A stretch of 64,000 nucleotides of DNA, from contig WHVY01000001.1 of NCBI GenBank assembly GCA_022266195.1, forward strand, positions 18,476,001-18,540,000, given 5' to 3'. Origin of the DNA: Tetranychus cinnabarinus. Its lineage: Eukaryota > Arthropoda > Arachnida > Trombidiformes > Tetranychidae. The stretch's first letter is position 1. Each line of letters starts with the position of its first letter. The notes under the pieces were generated by a model. The model was not told the DNA's origin. It did not search any database and saw only the letters and a list, made by a program, of their open reading frames with translations. The position numbers and the translations under genes were made by a program. Shown here in pieces: positions 1 through 12,200 of this stretch.

Positions 1-1250
1 ATATCTTTATATTTGTCAATGAAAATTTTAACCAAAGCTCAGCAATTAAATCCGTTTTTAAATCAAATGTTTTATTTGCATACAAATTATGTTACATTGG
101 GTAGTCATACCAATATTGAATATTAAAAGTTACATGCGAACAGCGAAAAATAGGTGTGAGTCTTAGTTGTAAAAACTCAGTTATTCCATCTATCGACGTA
201 TGAGGAAAGCTGAACGAAAGGTGAAAACATATCTAAATGCATATTATTTTAACTCATTTAGATGCTGAATTCTTGATGATCTAATGTTGAAAATTATATG
301 TGAACTCACCGAATGGTTAGGCAGCAATTGACAACGCTAGGCAACGTTCGAATGATGAATCTGGAGGAAAAGTTTCTTGCATAAGATCAAAATCGATAAT
401 ATTATCTAGTAAAGAGAAATATCCTGATGTGAAAGGTGAATGAATGCATCAATCCCATTAAACATGGATCTCAGCTAACAGTTACAATAAAAATAAATAT
501 TGTTTACTTGAGAACTTGCAAAATTGTTACAGTTGTTTGTCTTTCAAAAATTGAAATTCTTAAACCAAGATTTGCTCAAGTAAAACTAGCTTGAGTACCT
601 TGGAGCAAACTCTTACGATCATAAATAAATGAGCACGCAGCGCATTCCTTTTCGCAAAAATTAAGTTTATGGCTCCAAATGTAAATGATGATTTGCGACG
701 ACTTTCTTCTAATTCAACTTTTTATTCAATTCAATTAACAACACAATACGTATGCAATAATAAATATAGCATCTTGATTTGATAATCTTATTAATACAAC
801 AAGCTGAGCCACGATCATGACTGATCGTAAATTTCTTTTCACTAAATACAGTAAATCCAATCCACATTTGAAGACTTAAATTATTGATGAAAAACCATTG
901 TCAATGAGAAAAAATAAAATAAAATCTGGTTCAACAGTTGAGGCAACATATTTTTTACCTAACTCTTTGCTCGAAAAATGGTTTTACCTATCCTTCTAAT
1001 TTAACAATAAACCAACAATCAACCTGAACCAAAAAATTTTTCCCCCAAAGTCAATGATAAAAGATACGGATTCTGCATTTTTTCCCCTACCCTGTTTAAA
1101 CGCTAATTTCTCAGGTACCTGAATTCCGATAAAGTTCAGAGTATTTTTCGTGGATGTAGTTTAATCATGACTTTCAGGCTGTGAAAAAAATTTCTTTAGA
1201 ATCCTTTTAGTTTGGCCACAATCTTTACACAAAAATTTCATGTTTTGACT
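1..1250. other. 3' flank of the prokineticin-like gene, no gene seen
   Basis: AT-rich sequence with no convincing coding exon on either strand. A 37-codon plus-strand reading frame at 669-782 has no supporting splice or domain evidence. An AATAAA on the minus strand at 727-722 could serve the gene ending at 1251, but it lies more than 500 bases beyond the stop, so the link is weak. Confidence 0.4.
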
Positions 1251-2107
1251 TTATATATGGTATAGATAATCATCAATGGAAAAAGCATCGACTGTTCCAT
1301 TGGGATGGCTACATGTGGGACGTTGCCTTGCAAATACAACTTCAGATGATGGCTCCTTGCATGTGCCTTCGAGTTTGCAAGGACAAAAAAACTGGTGATA
1401 TGTATTTTCTGGTCGACATTCCGATCCAGGATCACCCTTGTTTACACATGCGTTTCCCCCTATAACTATAGAAAGATTCACAGTTATTTTGAGATCAGAC
1501 AATGGCGTTAATGAATTAGGATGGTCTATACAGTTTGTCAAAGATTCAATACATTTAAATCTAATACACCTAATACACTTTCTATTGTAAGATACTTATT
1601 GCTACAGAAGGCGTCAAGAGTAAAAGAATACAAGCTTAAAAGGATGTATGTAGCAGCAAAATATTAAATATCACTACACTTAATGTCATAAAATTTCATT
1701 CGCAGTATAATCTCCAATCTGGAGCATATAAAACTAATACTTACCACCGGCGCAACACTGGTCCGGGTTACAATCTTGGTCTCTTTCGCACGTTTTACCA
1801 AGACCTACTGCCAGCAAGTTACACTGCAACATAAAAGGCAATTGTTAAACGGGGAAATCGAAGAAGCATATATGCAATTTTTTCGTGAGGTGAGGTGAGG
1901 TGAGAAACGAGAGAATGCATTGTGACAATGCATTGGTATGTCGAGCTTTCAACATTGTCTTGACAGACTTCTCTAATGGTTAATATAGAATATATTCCTC
2001 GTAATGAAGGCATAATAAAATTTCATACTTTTACTACAAAAATTCAGATATTGCATACTTACAGTCAGGATAGACAACAAGAAAAAACGAAGTACCAAAC
2101 TTGCCAT
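1251..2107 (-). CDS. Secreted prokineticin/astakine-like cysteine-rich protein, three coding exons
   Basis: Three exons join in frame: 2107-2063, 1823-1745 and 1465-1251 (45+79+215 nt, 113 codons with stop, 112 residues). The donors are GTAAGT at 2062 and 1744; the acceptors end TTGCAG and CTATAG. Exon 1 encodes a hydrophobic signal peptide (MASLVLRFFLLSILT). The mature part has the prokineticin/AVIT layout: CERDQDC, then CC, C-x-N-K-G, EC, CPC, C, C. That is exactly ten cysteines after the start of the domain, plus one extra at the signal-peptide end. In arthropods this fold is known in astakines, which are haematopoietic cytokines, and in some arachnid venom or salivary peptides. The sequence alone does not separate these roles. 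The N-terminal AVIT receptor-activating sequence of vertebrate prokineticins is absent, as in astakines. The domain call is firm and the function is inferred. A second in-frame acceptor six bases downstream in exon 3 (exon start 1459) would remove two residues. Confidence 0.82.
1884..1905. repeat. Short GGTGA microsatellite
   Basis: Four tandem copies of a 5-bp GAGGT/GGTGA unit lie in intron 1 of the prokineticin-like gene. No function is apparent. Confidence 0.7.
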
Positions 2108-2213
2108 TATTTAGCAATAAAAACACTACTGAACTACTGATGAAATTTGTAAGAATAAAACGACTGATGCAAAACGAGAATTGTAACTGTTGAGAAAGGA
2201 TGTCAGTTTTCGC

Positions 2214-2222
2214 CTTTAAATA
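2214..2222 (-). promoter_or_regulatory. Probable TATA box of the prokineticin-like gene
   Basis: On the minus strand TATTTAAAG lies about 107 bases upstream of the ATG at 2107. A start site near 2190 (CTCAACAGTT) would give a 5' leader of roughly 80 bases. The position and sequence fit a TATA promoter, but no transcript supports it. Confidence 0.45.
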
Positions 2223-3030
2223 CTTCTCTTCCCAGTAATCGTAAAATTCAGTTAAAGAGCAAACAAACCTAGATAGAATTATTCATTGCTATTTAAACAG
2301 GTTTTTTTGTGAAAACACAACATTATGTGTTAAATATATGACTTTATCACTAGAAACTTTTTCGCTACTAGGCATAATATTATTCAGTTAATCTTGCTTA
2401 TTTAACTTTCCTATGGCAGATTTTTTACATTAACTGGACAATGATTCTCATTCTTCGGATATCGGGTGAATTATTCGACATAAAAATACCAAAAAGTAAG
2501 TTTCAAAGGCTGCAATTAGGAAACCAATTTTACTCTTTGCCCTCTACCCAACTCAAGTTATGCAGCTAGCTTAATTTTGCTATTGTGCATCAAATTGATT
2601 CATTCAAATGAAACTTTATTAGGTTTTAACAGGTTGAATAGTTAGTTTGCCTAATCGAAGCAAATACAAGTAATTTGACATAAAATAGAAAAAAATAAGT
2701 ATCTGCTGTTTAAATTCTGCGAGTCGTTTGCTATCACCTCATTTTTTGTAGAACTTCATGAATCGGAAGTAGGTGGATTAGAAATGCTAATTCGTCGAAT
2801 AGTTACTTTAACTCACTTTTGAATTGATCAATCGATGTTTAATTTAGTTAAATTAAACAATAAATGACAGCATTAGGTGTAAATGGCAGAGCATTATTTG
2901 AACACTTGTTTAGAGGAACTCAAATTTGAGCCAAGCATCAATTTTATTAGTCTTTATATCAGTCAATAAAATTAGCTAAATTTAATTTTTCAATTAGCTG
3001 AGGCTTTTTGTGTCACAAAAACTCAACTAT
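2223..3030. other. Intergenic DNA, nothing recognised
   Basis: AT-rich, with frequent stops in all frames. No RNA gene or repeat was recognised. Confidence 0.4.
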
Positions 3031-3506
3031 TTTCAAATTAAGATGAACTAATTTCATGAAAAGGGCATTGAAAACCACGTATGATCTTAACAAAAATTAT
3101 TGAGGATGTGTGTGAGTCTGCAAAAAGTCAAAACTGGCCAGTAGAATATTAATATTAATAGATAAAAGTAGAGTGTGTTACGTTTGTGATTCTCAACTTG
3201 GACTCTGCAATCATAACTCTTGTAGATCAACAGAAAGTAAGTTTCATTTCACTTTCAATAAAATTATTATAGATAACTGAACTCTTTAAAAGGATCTGAG
3301 TGTAGCTGAACATAATAAATTTGCAGATTATTGCACTTTCAAACAATATTTGAAGATGCCTCTACTCTTACAGCAATATGTTTACAATATGTATATAACT
3401 ATGAAAATGATTGCATTCTCAGGAATCAAACCCAACTTAAATCAACTAAACATTTTGCATTCATGTAATAATTTGATTGCAATAAAATTCATTAATACAT
3501 AGACAT
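3031..3506. repeat. Diverged direct duplication, copy A
   Basis: It shares long near-identical blocks with 4057-4436: TTTCAAATTAAGAT near the left end, GCAATCATAACTCTTGTAGA in the middle, and an extended block ending with TTTGATTGCAATAAAAT on the right. Copy A carries about 95 extra bases in its left third. No terminal inverted repeats or coding potential were found, so it may be an old non-autonomous element or a segmental duplication. Confidence 0.75.
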
Positions 3507-4056
3507 GTGGATACATTACTGGTTTGCATTGAACATGCAATAAGATCTCTGTTGAGTTATCAAAGCCATAAAAAAGCATAATTGTTAACAGTGAGATTTT
3601 TTACCAATTATTTAAATTTTCTATTAAGCGACTGAATCATGCTTGCCACTGACCTAATTGACATTCGATTTCCGCATTTATCACAATTAATGTTAGTCAT
3701 TTGTTTTTTCATTTGCGTTAGAGTAAATTGTATAAATTGTCTGCTTTACTTACAAATGTAAATGATTTAATTTTACTAATCCTGTTATCAGTGATCCATT
3801 GAACTCATTGTAGTGAATTGCCAAATTAGGTGAACGCATATGCAACCAACCATTTTAACGCTTGTCTACTTGAGCAATTGTTTTTCACGTTAATACAGGA
3901 ATTTTCGATTTTCTGAAACTATTATATTGTTATATTAGTCAACAAGCTGCAGCAGACTCGAAGACATTATAAAAAATATTTTCATGGAAACAATATTGAT
4001 TTGGATTGATGCTCGATTCCATTTGTGAGTGGTTTAAGTTTTTGTGATCGTATGCT

Positions 4057-4436
4057 TTCAAATTAAGATAAACTAATTTCATGAAAAGGGCATTGGAAAA
4101 CCACGTTAAATCTTAGAAAAATCTTATTACTGCGTGTGTTGCGGTCAACTACACGTTGCAATCATAACTCTTGTAGACTAAGTTTCATTTTACTTTCAAT
4201 AAAATTATTACAGATAACTGAACTTTTAAGAAGCTTGCAGTGTAGCTAAATATTATAAATTGGCGGATTATTACACTTTCAACCAATACCTAAAGATGGC
4301 TCCACTCTTATAGCATTATGTGCATATTACTATGAAAATTATTGCATTCTTAGGAATAAAAATCAACCGAAATCAACTAAACATTTTGCATTCATGTAAT
4401 AATTTGATTGCAATAAAATTAATTTATGAATAGACA
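4057..4436. repeat. Diverged direct duplication, copy B
   Basis: Second copy of the block at 3031-3506, in the same orientation and about 1 kb away. It differs by point changes and by lacking the internal stretch present in copy A. Both copies are non-coding. Confidence 0.75.
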
Positions 4437-6272
4437 TTTATTGAGCATTAAAATGTTTGTTACAAAAATATTGTGACATAAAAAAGTACATCTTTCATTT
4501 TACAAAAAAGTCGATATCGTTATAAAATGATAAATTTTCAACTCATTTCAATAAGTTTAGTGTCCAAGATAATTTCATTTAATATCAAGGTTAGATAAGT
4601 AAAATATCGACTCGTAAAAATCGCATATTTCAGTATAAAATTTACATGCTGATTGAGCAAAAAGAACAAGCATTGTGAAAATAAATTTCTGATTAATTGA
4701 AAGGGCTATTAATACATGATTGTTAGTCAAAGCGCAAGTAGAAAAGTATTTGCTCATTTGATTTGCAAAAAGTGTCTTTTAAACGATAATTTGATTCGAC
4801 TGGAGCATCGGATAAATAAAGACAGTTCATTATCGATGAAATTTTGTACCAAATTAATATCTATAGCTAATGTTTCCCTCAATGGATCTTGATTGGTCCC
4901 AAACGGTTATAACTTGCCAATTTGTTCAAATCACCATTCATTTCCATCCATCTCTTCGTGTGTTGCATCAATTTCATCATTTCTATTCCTTTCATTATCA
5001 ACATTGTTAAACAAGTTCAAGTAAATTCTGCATCATGAACGAGTAAGTATTAATACTCTTGCTTTTAGCTGGCAAAATGCAAAGCAAGATACAAAAATGA
5101 GAAGCAAAGGCAAAGGTATTTTGCTGTTATTAGGTTAATCCAAATTGACCAAACTGCTGCTTCCAATAATGATGACCAATGATATCATTTACCTTTCCTT
5201 ATTGGTTCACGAAAAAAAACCATGAGATTAGTCATTCTTCTTCTTGTTGCCAATTTCTTGCTATTGTTGGTGCAAACATTTTTCTCAGCTCAATCATGAT
5301 AAACATTTTTCTTCTCATTTTTGTCTTGATGAACCAATCACCTTTTTCATTTCCTTGGGACATGTGGTCAGGTTTCTCTTGACAACTTTAACTTTGTTTC
5401 TCCAACCACTTGACAGTTGAATCTCTATTGATGAACAGTTTTGATAAAAAAAAGTAAAGTCGAAAAAAATATCCCCTGGACAAGTGAAATTATCCTTTAG
5501 GCGTCTCATTATTTCTCCAGTCAAACAAAAAGTCATCGCTAGTGTAATGACGAATCCTTCATTTTCCTTGAAACATTCAACTTTTCCAAACTTCATTTTG
5601 CAAATTTACTGACATCAATAGCAATCATGGATAATGAGTAGTTTTTAAACGGGCGTTGATAAGGGTGTTATCTGCTTTTGAGATGAATTTCTCTGGAAAA
5701 GTTGAAGAAAAGTAAAAATTAATATGAGAGAGTGAAAAGGTTGGAATCAATGTACAGTTGGCTTTGACCATTTCAAAAATGAATAAAACATTTATCAAAA
5801 TGTATCAAATTATATAGTTAACAGTTGACAGGTAACAGTATAAAATTGTCACATTAAAAGGGAAAAAAGGTTATCATCAATTTTGGCGAACAAGTCTATT
5901 CGTTGAATGCAATAAATTTGATAGCTAAATAGAGTGAAATGCAACAAAATGGGATAAAAATGAGACAATTTTACAAGTCGATTTTTCACCAAATAAAAAG
6001 CTTTTAAATTTTCAATAAAAGTCCATTTTAACGCACCAAATTAGCATTGAAATTGATGAAATTTGATACAGAAAATGGAAAGTCTAATAAAATGTCAAAG
6101 TTAAAAAGATCGTAATTCAAATGCAATTCATAGATGAATGCATCAAACAAGCTGAGACGAAAATTTCAATGAATTTTTCTTTCTATTATTCCTGATACAA
6201 GACCTAAACTTAAAAATAAACTTCTACTAAAGTGATAAAACATTATTCCAAAATTCATCAATCTTTAAAAAT
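4437..6272. other. 3' flank of the Sidestep-like gene, nothing recognised
   Basis: It should contain the 3' untranslated region of the receptor gene just below 6273. No canonical AATAAA was seen close to the stop on the minus strand. The reading frames here look random: no domains, no splice-supported exons. Confidence 0.4.
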
Positions 6273-6296
6273 TTAAAATTCCAAGTATTCGTCATT
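6273..6296 (-). CDS. side-like: Possible last coding exon of the Sidestep-like gene
   Basis: A 91-nt intron from the GTAAAG donor at 6387 to the AG at 6298-6297 gives an in-phase end NDEYLEF and stop. The acceptor has a poor pyrimidine tract. The same frame is open upstream through the proposed intron as far as 6383 and reads GFGTFKRNGFGMK, which looks coding. The true end of the protein therefore needs transcript evidence. Confidence 0.45.
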   Translation of the reverse strand, partial: NDEYLEF

Positions 6297-9200
6297 CTTC
6301 ATGCCAAAGCCATTTCGTTTGAAAGTGCCAAAGCCCATGAGTCGATCAAAATTAGAGAAAAGATCTCCATCAATCGAAATACTTTACCTGATAAGAAAAA
6401 TAGAGTCCGTTCATCAGTGGAGTTTCGTTGACTGCGAGTGGTTCATCTTCGTTCAAAATAATGACTGAAGGTTCCCTCATAATTGTTTGTGAAGGTAAAA
6501 GATATCGAGAAAGTCTTTTTCCACCATTGATGCTGTCACCTTGGTTGGTAGACATTGTTGACCCTGATTCAGATCCTGCCTGGTCGTAGTAAGCATCACC
6601 GTCTGGAGTGATTCGCTGAGAGGAAAAAGGCAAAGTATGAGATAAAGTTTTGTCAAGTTATGTTCAAAATCAAACGTTTTTTTTGAAAAAATAATCTTCA
6701 CTCGAATGAATTTTCCATGAAAAGTGTTTCACAATGATTGCACCAAAATTTTCAATCAAATTTCTTTTCTCTTTTCAACTCTTTTCCCTTTAGCTTTCAT
6801 TTGCTTCTTTACATTCACCTTTACACTAAATTGCTTGTCATCATTCCCTTACGTACTAATAAATAATATCATGTCACATTTTGCACCTCCAATTTATCAA
6901 CAGCCAAATTTAGGCTGAAAAATATGAAAAGGAAGAGTAAAAGGGAAAAGAATGAAAAACAAACAAAAAAAGGGCAAAATTGATGTGAGCTTCTTTCAAT
7001 GGTATTTTGTCAACATGGTTATTAACTGAATGAATGGTTTCAAAGTTCAATCATCTTGGGACTATCATGAGCATTTATCGTATAAAAATGGATGAAAGTA
7101 AGGGAATAACAAGCGGAGATAAAGAAGTGAATCAGAAAAAGTAGATGAGAATATAAAGTTGCAAGATAACTTTTCATCAATAATAATGATTCTAATAATA
7201 ATAGTGATAATCATGATAATGATGGTAATATGTTTTGTTGAGGAAACAAATGAATTTGAAAATATTTTCAAACTTTACTCTAACCCTAAGTCGATACTTT
7301 TGCTTCAGCAAATGCTGTAATCTTGTCTTGAACAGAAATCAAAAGTAATCATTGGAATGAAAACTTGTCAAAACTGGGTGAATATTGTTGCAACATTTGC
7401 TTGGGAAACATAAATTTTTCATGAAAATTTCGAGAAAAATTGAACTTTCTTTTTGCAGCTTTAAATGTTCATCATTTATTCAACACAATTTTCGGTCAAT
7501 TTAATGAAACAATGTAATGACCATATTAAATGAGAAAAAAAATCAATGTAACCTTTTCATTTCGACTCTTTTTGTTCACGTAATGAATAGTTTCAGTGAT
7601 AATATTGTGACTACTAATGAGATAATGTTCATTTATAGTTGAATCAAATGTAATTTTGGATTCATTGATTTTTCCTTGTTACTCTTCTCTAACCATTGAA
7701 GCTTCATTTACCTGATCCAAAGCCAACTTAACCAGTCCATCTTCTTTGCTTATATCGAATCCATTCTCACTCGTTTCATGAGCCAGAATATACTTGTCGC
7801 CATGATTGAGATCAGTATTCCAGCTATCAATAGTTTGAGTCGTCTCTATGTTCAACGTCTCTAGAAGTTAGGTTCAGGGGATTGGGTGAAAAATGAAGAG
7901 AAAAATTTTTTCCGAGTTTAGCATAAGACGGCAAAAAAGTACAAGTAAACAATGGACAGAAAATATTATCGAATCTGAAAAGATGATTTCGGAGTTTCTA
8001 ATCGAAATTTTTTTTCTCAATTGAAATTCAATTTTAAGTAACTTTTTGAAGTCCATCATTTCCGATCAACTTGAAGAGCAATATTTTCTTATCGAGACTT
8101 TTGTTTGTTAAACACTTAAATAGATGAAGATTTCTGGTAACTTGAGTGAACTCGGAACCATTTTTGTGTTCGAATTGTATTTTTGTGAATCACTTTGGAA
8201 TCTCGGATTTGAAAATTTCAAGTAATCAGCGAATTCATTTTTTCGAACTTTGAACAGATTTTCTGCTCGAGGTTGAAGGATAAATGAAAAGTGGAAAAGC
8301 TGGAAGCTTTTGTGAATCTTTTGACGACTACAATAAGCAAGCTCATTCAATTGGATGCAATTTAGTTTTCCGTTTTTGTAAGCGGTGTAGTTGTTTGTAT
8401 CAAAATAAACTATTTGGATGAATGTATTAACCCAGGTATAAATTCATTTTGAAATGTTATTCCATTTTTCAATTGAATTTCTATTTTTTCAAGGCAAATT
8501 TTCTTCTTTTTCCATTTTCTGACTATTTTCACATTTTCTATTTTCTATCATTATTATTCATTGAATTCATTGAATGGTTAAAAAGAAGGGAGAAAAAAAG
8601 AGAATGAAAAAGAAGAGCATCAAAAGTTAGAAAATGTTTGATACAATTTGATGGCAAGTTGCATGTATTGAATCAGAAAATATTGGTAAACATGGCAAAA
8701 GCACAACAGAAGTATGAACAAGGAAAAAAAGCAACTCAAAATGCATATTCAACTTTATCATTTTCAATGTTTATATCTATTTGTTTTCTTGTCCTCATTT
8801 CTTTTCATCATCAGCTTCTTTCAACTGATTCTCCGAGTTTCATCTTCTTTTCACAATTCAATCATTTCAGCCTTTAGGGATGACTTGCATCATTTATATC
8901 GACAATCATTGTCTTTAAAATGTTCCACAGAGATTGAAAAGGAATGAAGGCAAAAGAAGAAGAAGAAGCAAAATGAAACAAAACAAAAGGCCAAACAAAA
9001 GCTCAATGACTTTGAAATCGTTTTCATGCCAAGCAAGAAAACGATCAAAACTTTATCTTTACAAACTGTAACTTTGCAAAGTCTGCCAAAAGTGAGAACA
9101 GAAAAGGTTAGTCTATCAAAACAGAAGAAAAACAATAGCAAAAAACTCTGAAATTTCATCTGTTCATATTCCCTGTTCATCATGGAAATGAGTCTAATTG

Positions 9201-12200
9201 TGGTAAATGGAAAGAGGATTCATTTCGATGTTTAAGTTACCTTCTTCAGTGTTGATCAGTGTGTGTCCATTGGGCTTGTGAGGCAATGAGTGAGGTGGAG
9301 TTGGGTTGTGTGGTTGCCTTGATGAATTTTGTCGAGATCGTGAATCTAAAGAACAGTAAATGTAAATAAGAAAAGGCGTTTGATTAACGAGTTGAAGATT
9401 ATTTTCCATTGTTCTTTCATTCAGCAATCAGTCGAACCAAAGTGTGTCTAAATTGTTGATGAAATCCATAATTGTAGTGATAATGTTGCAATTGAACGAA
9501 ACATTTCGTTCTTCATTCTTTGGCTCATTCTTCGTACTTTATCTTGCAGTAAATTCATTAGCATTTCAATGGAAATGGAAATGCACAGAAAAAGGGAATT
9601 TTGTAGGAAAATGATGAGAAAAACAAATGAAGTTGCACTCAAACAAATGAGGAATTAAATTTAATTTAATCTTTTCTTTTCAATTGCAATTATAATTCAT
9701 TCCAAGTTAATCGACTAAAAATATTGTTCAACATTTCCAGCGTTTTTACAATTAATGTGCAACAAAAAAGTATTAAAATGGATTAAGTATTCAAGAGAAG
9801 GTGGAAAACGAAAAGAGAAAGTTTTCTCAATGAAGGTTGAGAAAAGAATTGGTAAATGAAATTTGATCGAAATTCAATTGAATCGCGAGGAAACTAGAAA
9901 TTTATCAATTGTCTAGTCAACTCTGTTTTCCACAAACAGATAATTCTGAAAATTATTGTTCAACTGATTAAGAAAAAATTGCTTTTTCAATCATCATTTC
10001 GTTTTCCGTTTCGATGCAAAGTTTTCCCTCTTTTCAGTATTTTTTGTTGTTTAATAAAATTTCATGTTAAATATTGTCGACTGGCAACGAGGAAATTATC
10101 AATTCTTTGTTTTTATGTTTCCATGCAATTCCTTCAGTTGCTAATGTAAATTTGATAAAAGTTTAAAATGTTGGCAAATATTGACAACTAAACAGTTGCA
10201 AATTGAATTGATTTGTTAAATTTGTTCAACTTTTTTCGTTTTTATTTTGAATCGAAATTGATTGATCGTGATAAAAAAATGAAATGTTTTAATAATGACT
10301 TTTGTGTGCACAAATCCAACTTTCGAATCAAATTTTTCTGTTGAAAAATGTTGAGCTATACTTTACCTTTATCATCGTCAAAATTTCTGATTCGAGCAAT
10401 AATCATAATTGCAATTGCAGTGAAAACCAAAGATCCGATAACACTGATCAATGCTGCTATCACAGGAGTAATTATATTAATGTCAGCTGTGAAAGAAAAG
10501 AGAAAAAAGTTCAGTAAATTGGATTTCTTCATTAATAATGTTGATTAAAATTTGTGTTGATCAGCTTCAATAGCTTTATTTCATCATTATGAAATTTGAG
10601 AAAATATTTTTTCGCAAAAAAGCTATGCATATATTGCTGCATGAATACTCATGTTTCAATGTAAAGCTATTAATAACTTAACATTATGAGAGTAATCAGT
10701 AAATGAAATTTAAAATCCTTACTTCGACTGGGAAAGGGCAAGGTGCTTGCTGTAAGAGCAACTGAATCACTGCGACCCTTTGAGTTGGCTGCATAAAGAA
10801 GAAGTAAAAAAGGTGTTCCCTTGGGCAGTGAGTTTACTTCAAAAATTGGACTTGGAGTTGAGGTTAGGTTGGTGAAGAGTAGACCAGTTATGGAATGATA
10901 AACTTCAAGATAAAAAGATTGCTCAAGGCCACCATCTTGTCCAGGTTCACATTTAATTACAAGACTGTCCATTGATTGGTTACCCACAAGGCAATTTTTA
11001 ATTGGTTCAGGCAGTCCAGCTGGGATAACATTGAAAACACAGGGTTCCCTTTGTTCACCCACAATGTTGCTAGCCCAACAGTACAGTTGACCATAACCAA
11101 ATTTGGTTCGAGGTGCATAAGTGGCAAGGCTTGTTAGACGAGAGGAAACGAAACTTTTTATCGGTATCAGTGTATGAGAGTTGTTTAAAGCCCAACGAAA
11201 GGTCACTTGAGATGGATCAGCTTCAACTGTACAAGGCACTTTGATGGGTTCTTTTGTGGCTAAACCATAAACTACTTTTTGATTTGGGGCACAAATAGGT
11301 GAATCTAAATAAAGAGTAAAAATTGAAACCATTTATTTTCATTCTTACTGAAGGAAAAATATTCAAATGATTTTGCTCGATTTTTCACCATCTTTTACAA
11401 CAGATAAGAAAATGATGTTTCAATGGAAATCTTGAAAAGTTTCAAATCGATGCAGATATAATTTTCAATACTTTTACTTTATTCTCGCAATGGTGCTTGA
11501 AAGAATCAATGAAATTTTAGAAAGCGATTTACCTTAATTGTCAAGTTCAATTACATCTTAATTAAATTTTTTGTTTGCCTCTTCTTCCCACTTCAATATC
11601 TTTTATCCAATACTTTCTAACACATAAACCAGGTCAGCATTTCATGATATTGAATTATTGACTTGATGACCTCAAGATGAGATGGTCAAAAGAGGATCAG
11701 GGTATAAAAGTGTATAGAAAAAGGCGTAACTTTACTGCACTGTAATTATGAATAAAGGTGATTTCTCGAGCAGGTAATCGTACAAACCAAGTTTTTCTTG
11801 CTCAAAGTAAATCTTAAACTCGACTAATGCAGAGATAATAACACAGTTAGTGTGGAAAACTTTAAAATAACTTTTTTTCGAGATGAATGTTCCTTTAATC
11901 AAAAATAATTGCATTCAGCCAACCTGAAAATTTAGTAGCTAAAAAAGATAAAGAACGTTGCAACACTTGTTATTCTTAAAACTTAGTCAGTTTGAATGAA
12001 CTCGTTGAATGAGTTTATCGAGATTTTAATTTACTAAAATCAAATTTGTCATTGTCTGTTTATCGATTTTACTTTCTTCTCGAAAACTTAGCCATAAGAA
12101 ACAATAAAATATTTGGTTGATAGGATAATTTGGTGGTCAAATTGACACTTTTTTACTCTCACCCATCCAGATTCATCATCTACTGTAAATGATGGGTTAA

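Larger units (their letters stand above)
6616..10366 (-). other. Introns 10 (6616-7711), 9 (7861-9240) and 8 (9346-10366) of the Sidestep-like gene
   Basis: Phase-consistent introns between tail exons. No embedded gene or repeat was identified. The Phe/Ser/Lys-rich reading frames here reflect AT-rich composition. Confidence 0.65.

Noticed and set aside
669..782. Plus-strand 37-codon frame beginning MAPNVNDDLRRLSS, with an AT-rich box upstream
   Set aside because: It looks superficially like a first exon, but no good donor, continuation or domain was found.
5315..5596. 93-codon minus-strand frame with several cysteines
   Set aside because: No signal peptide, domain or splice context; composition is that of the surrounding non-coding DNA.
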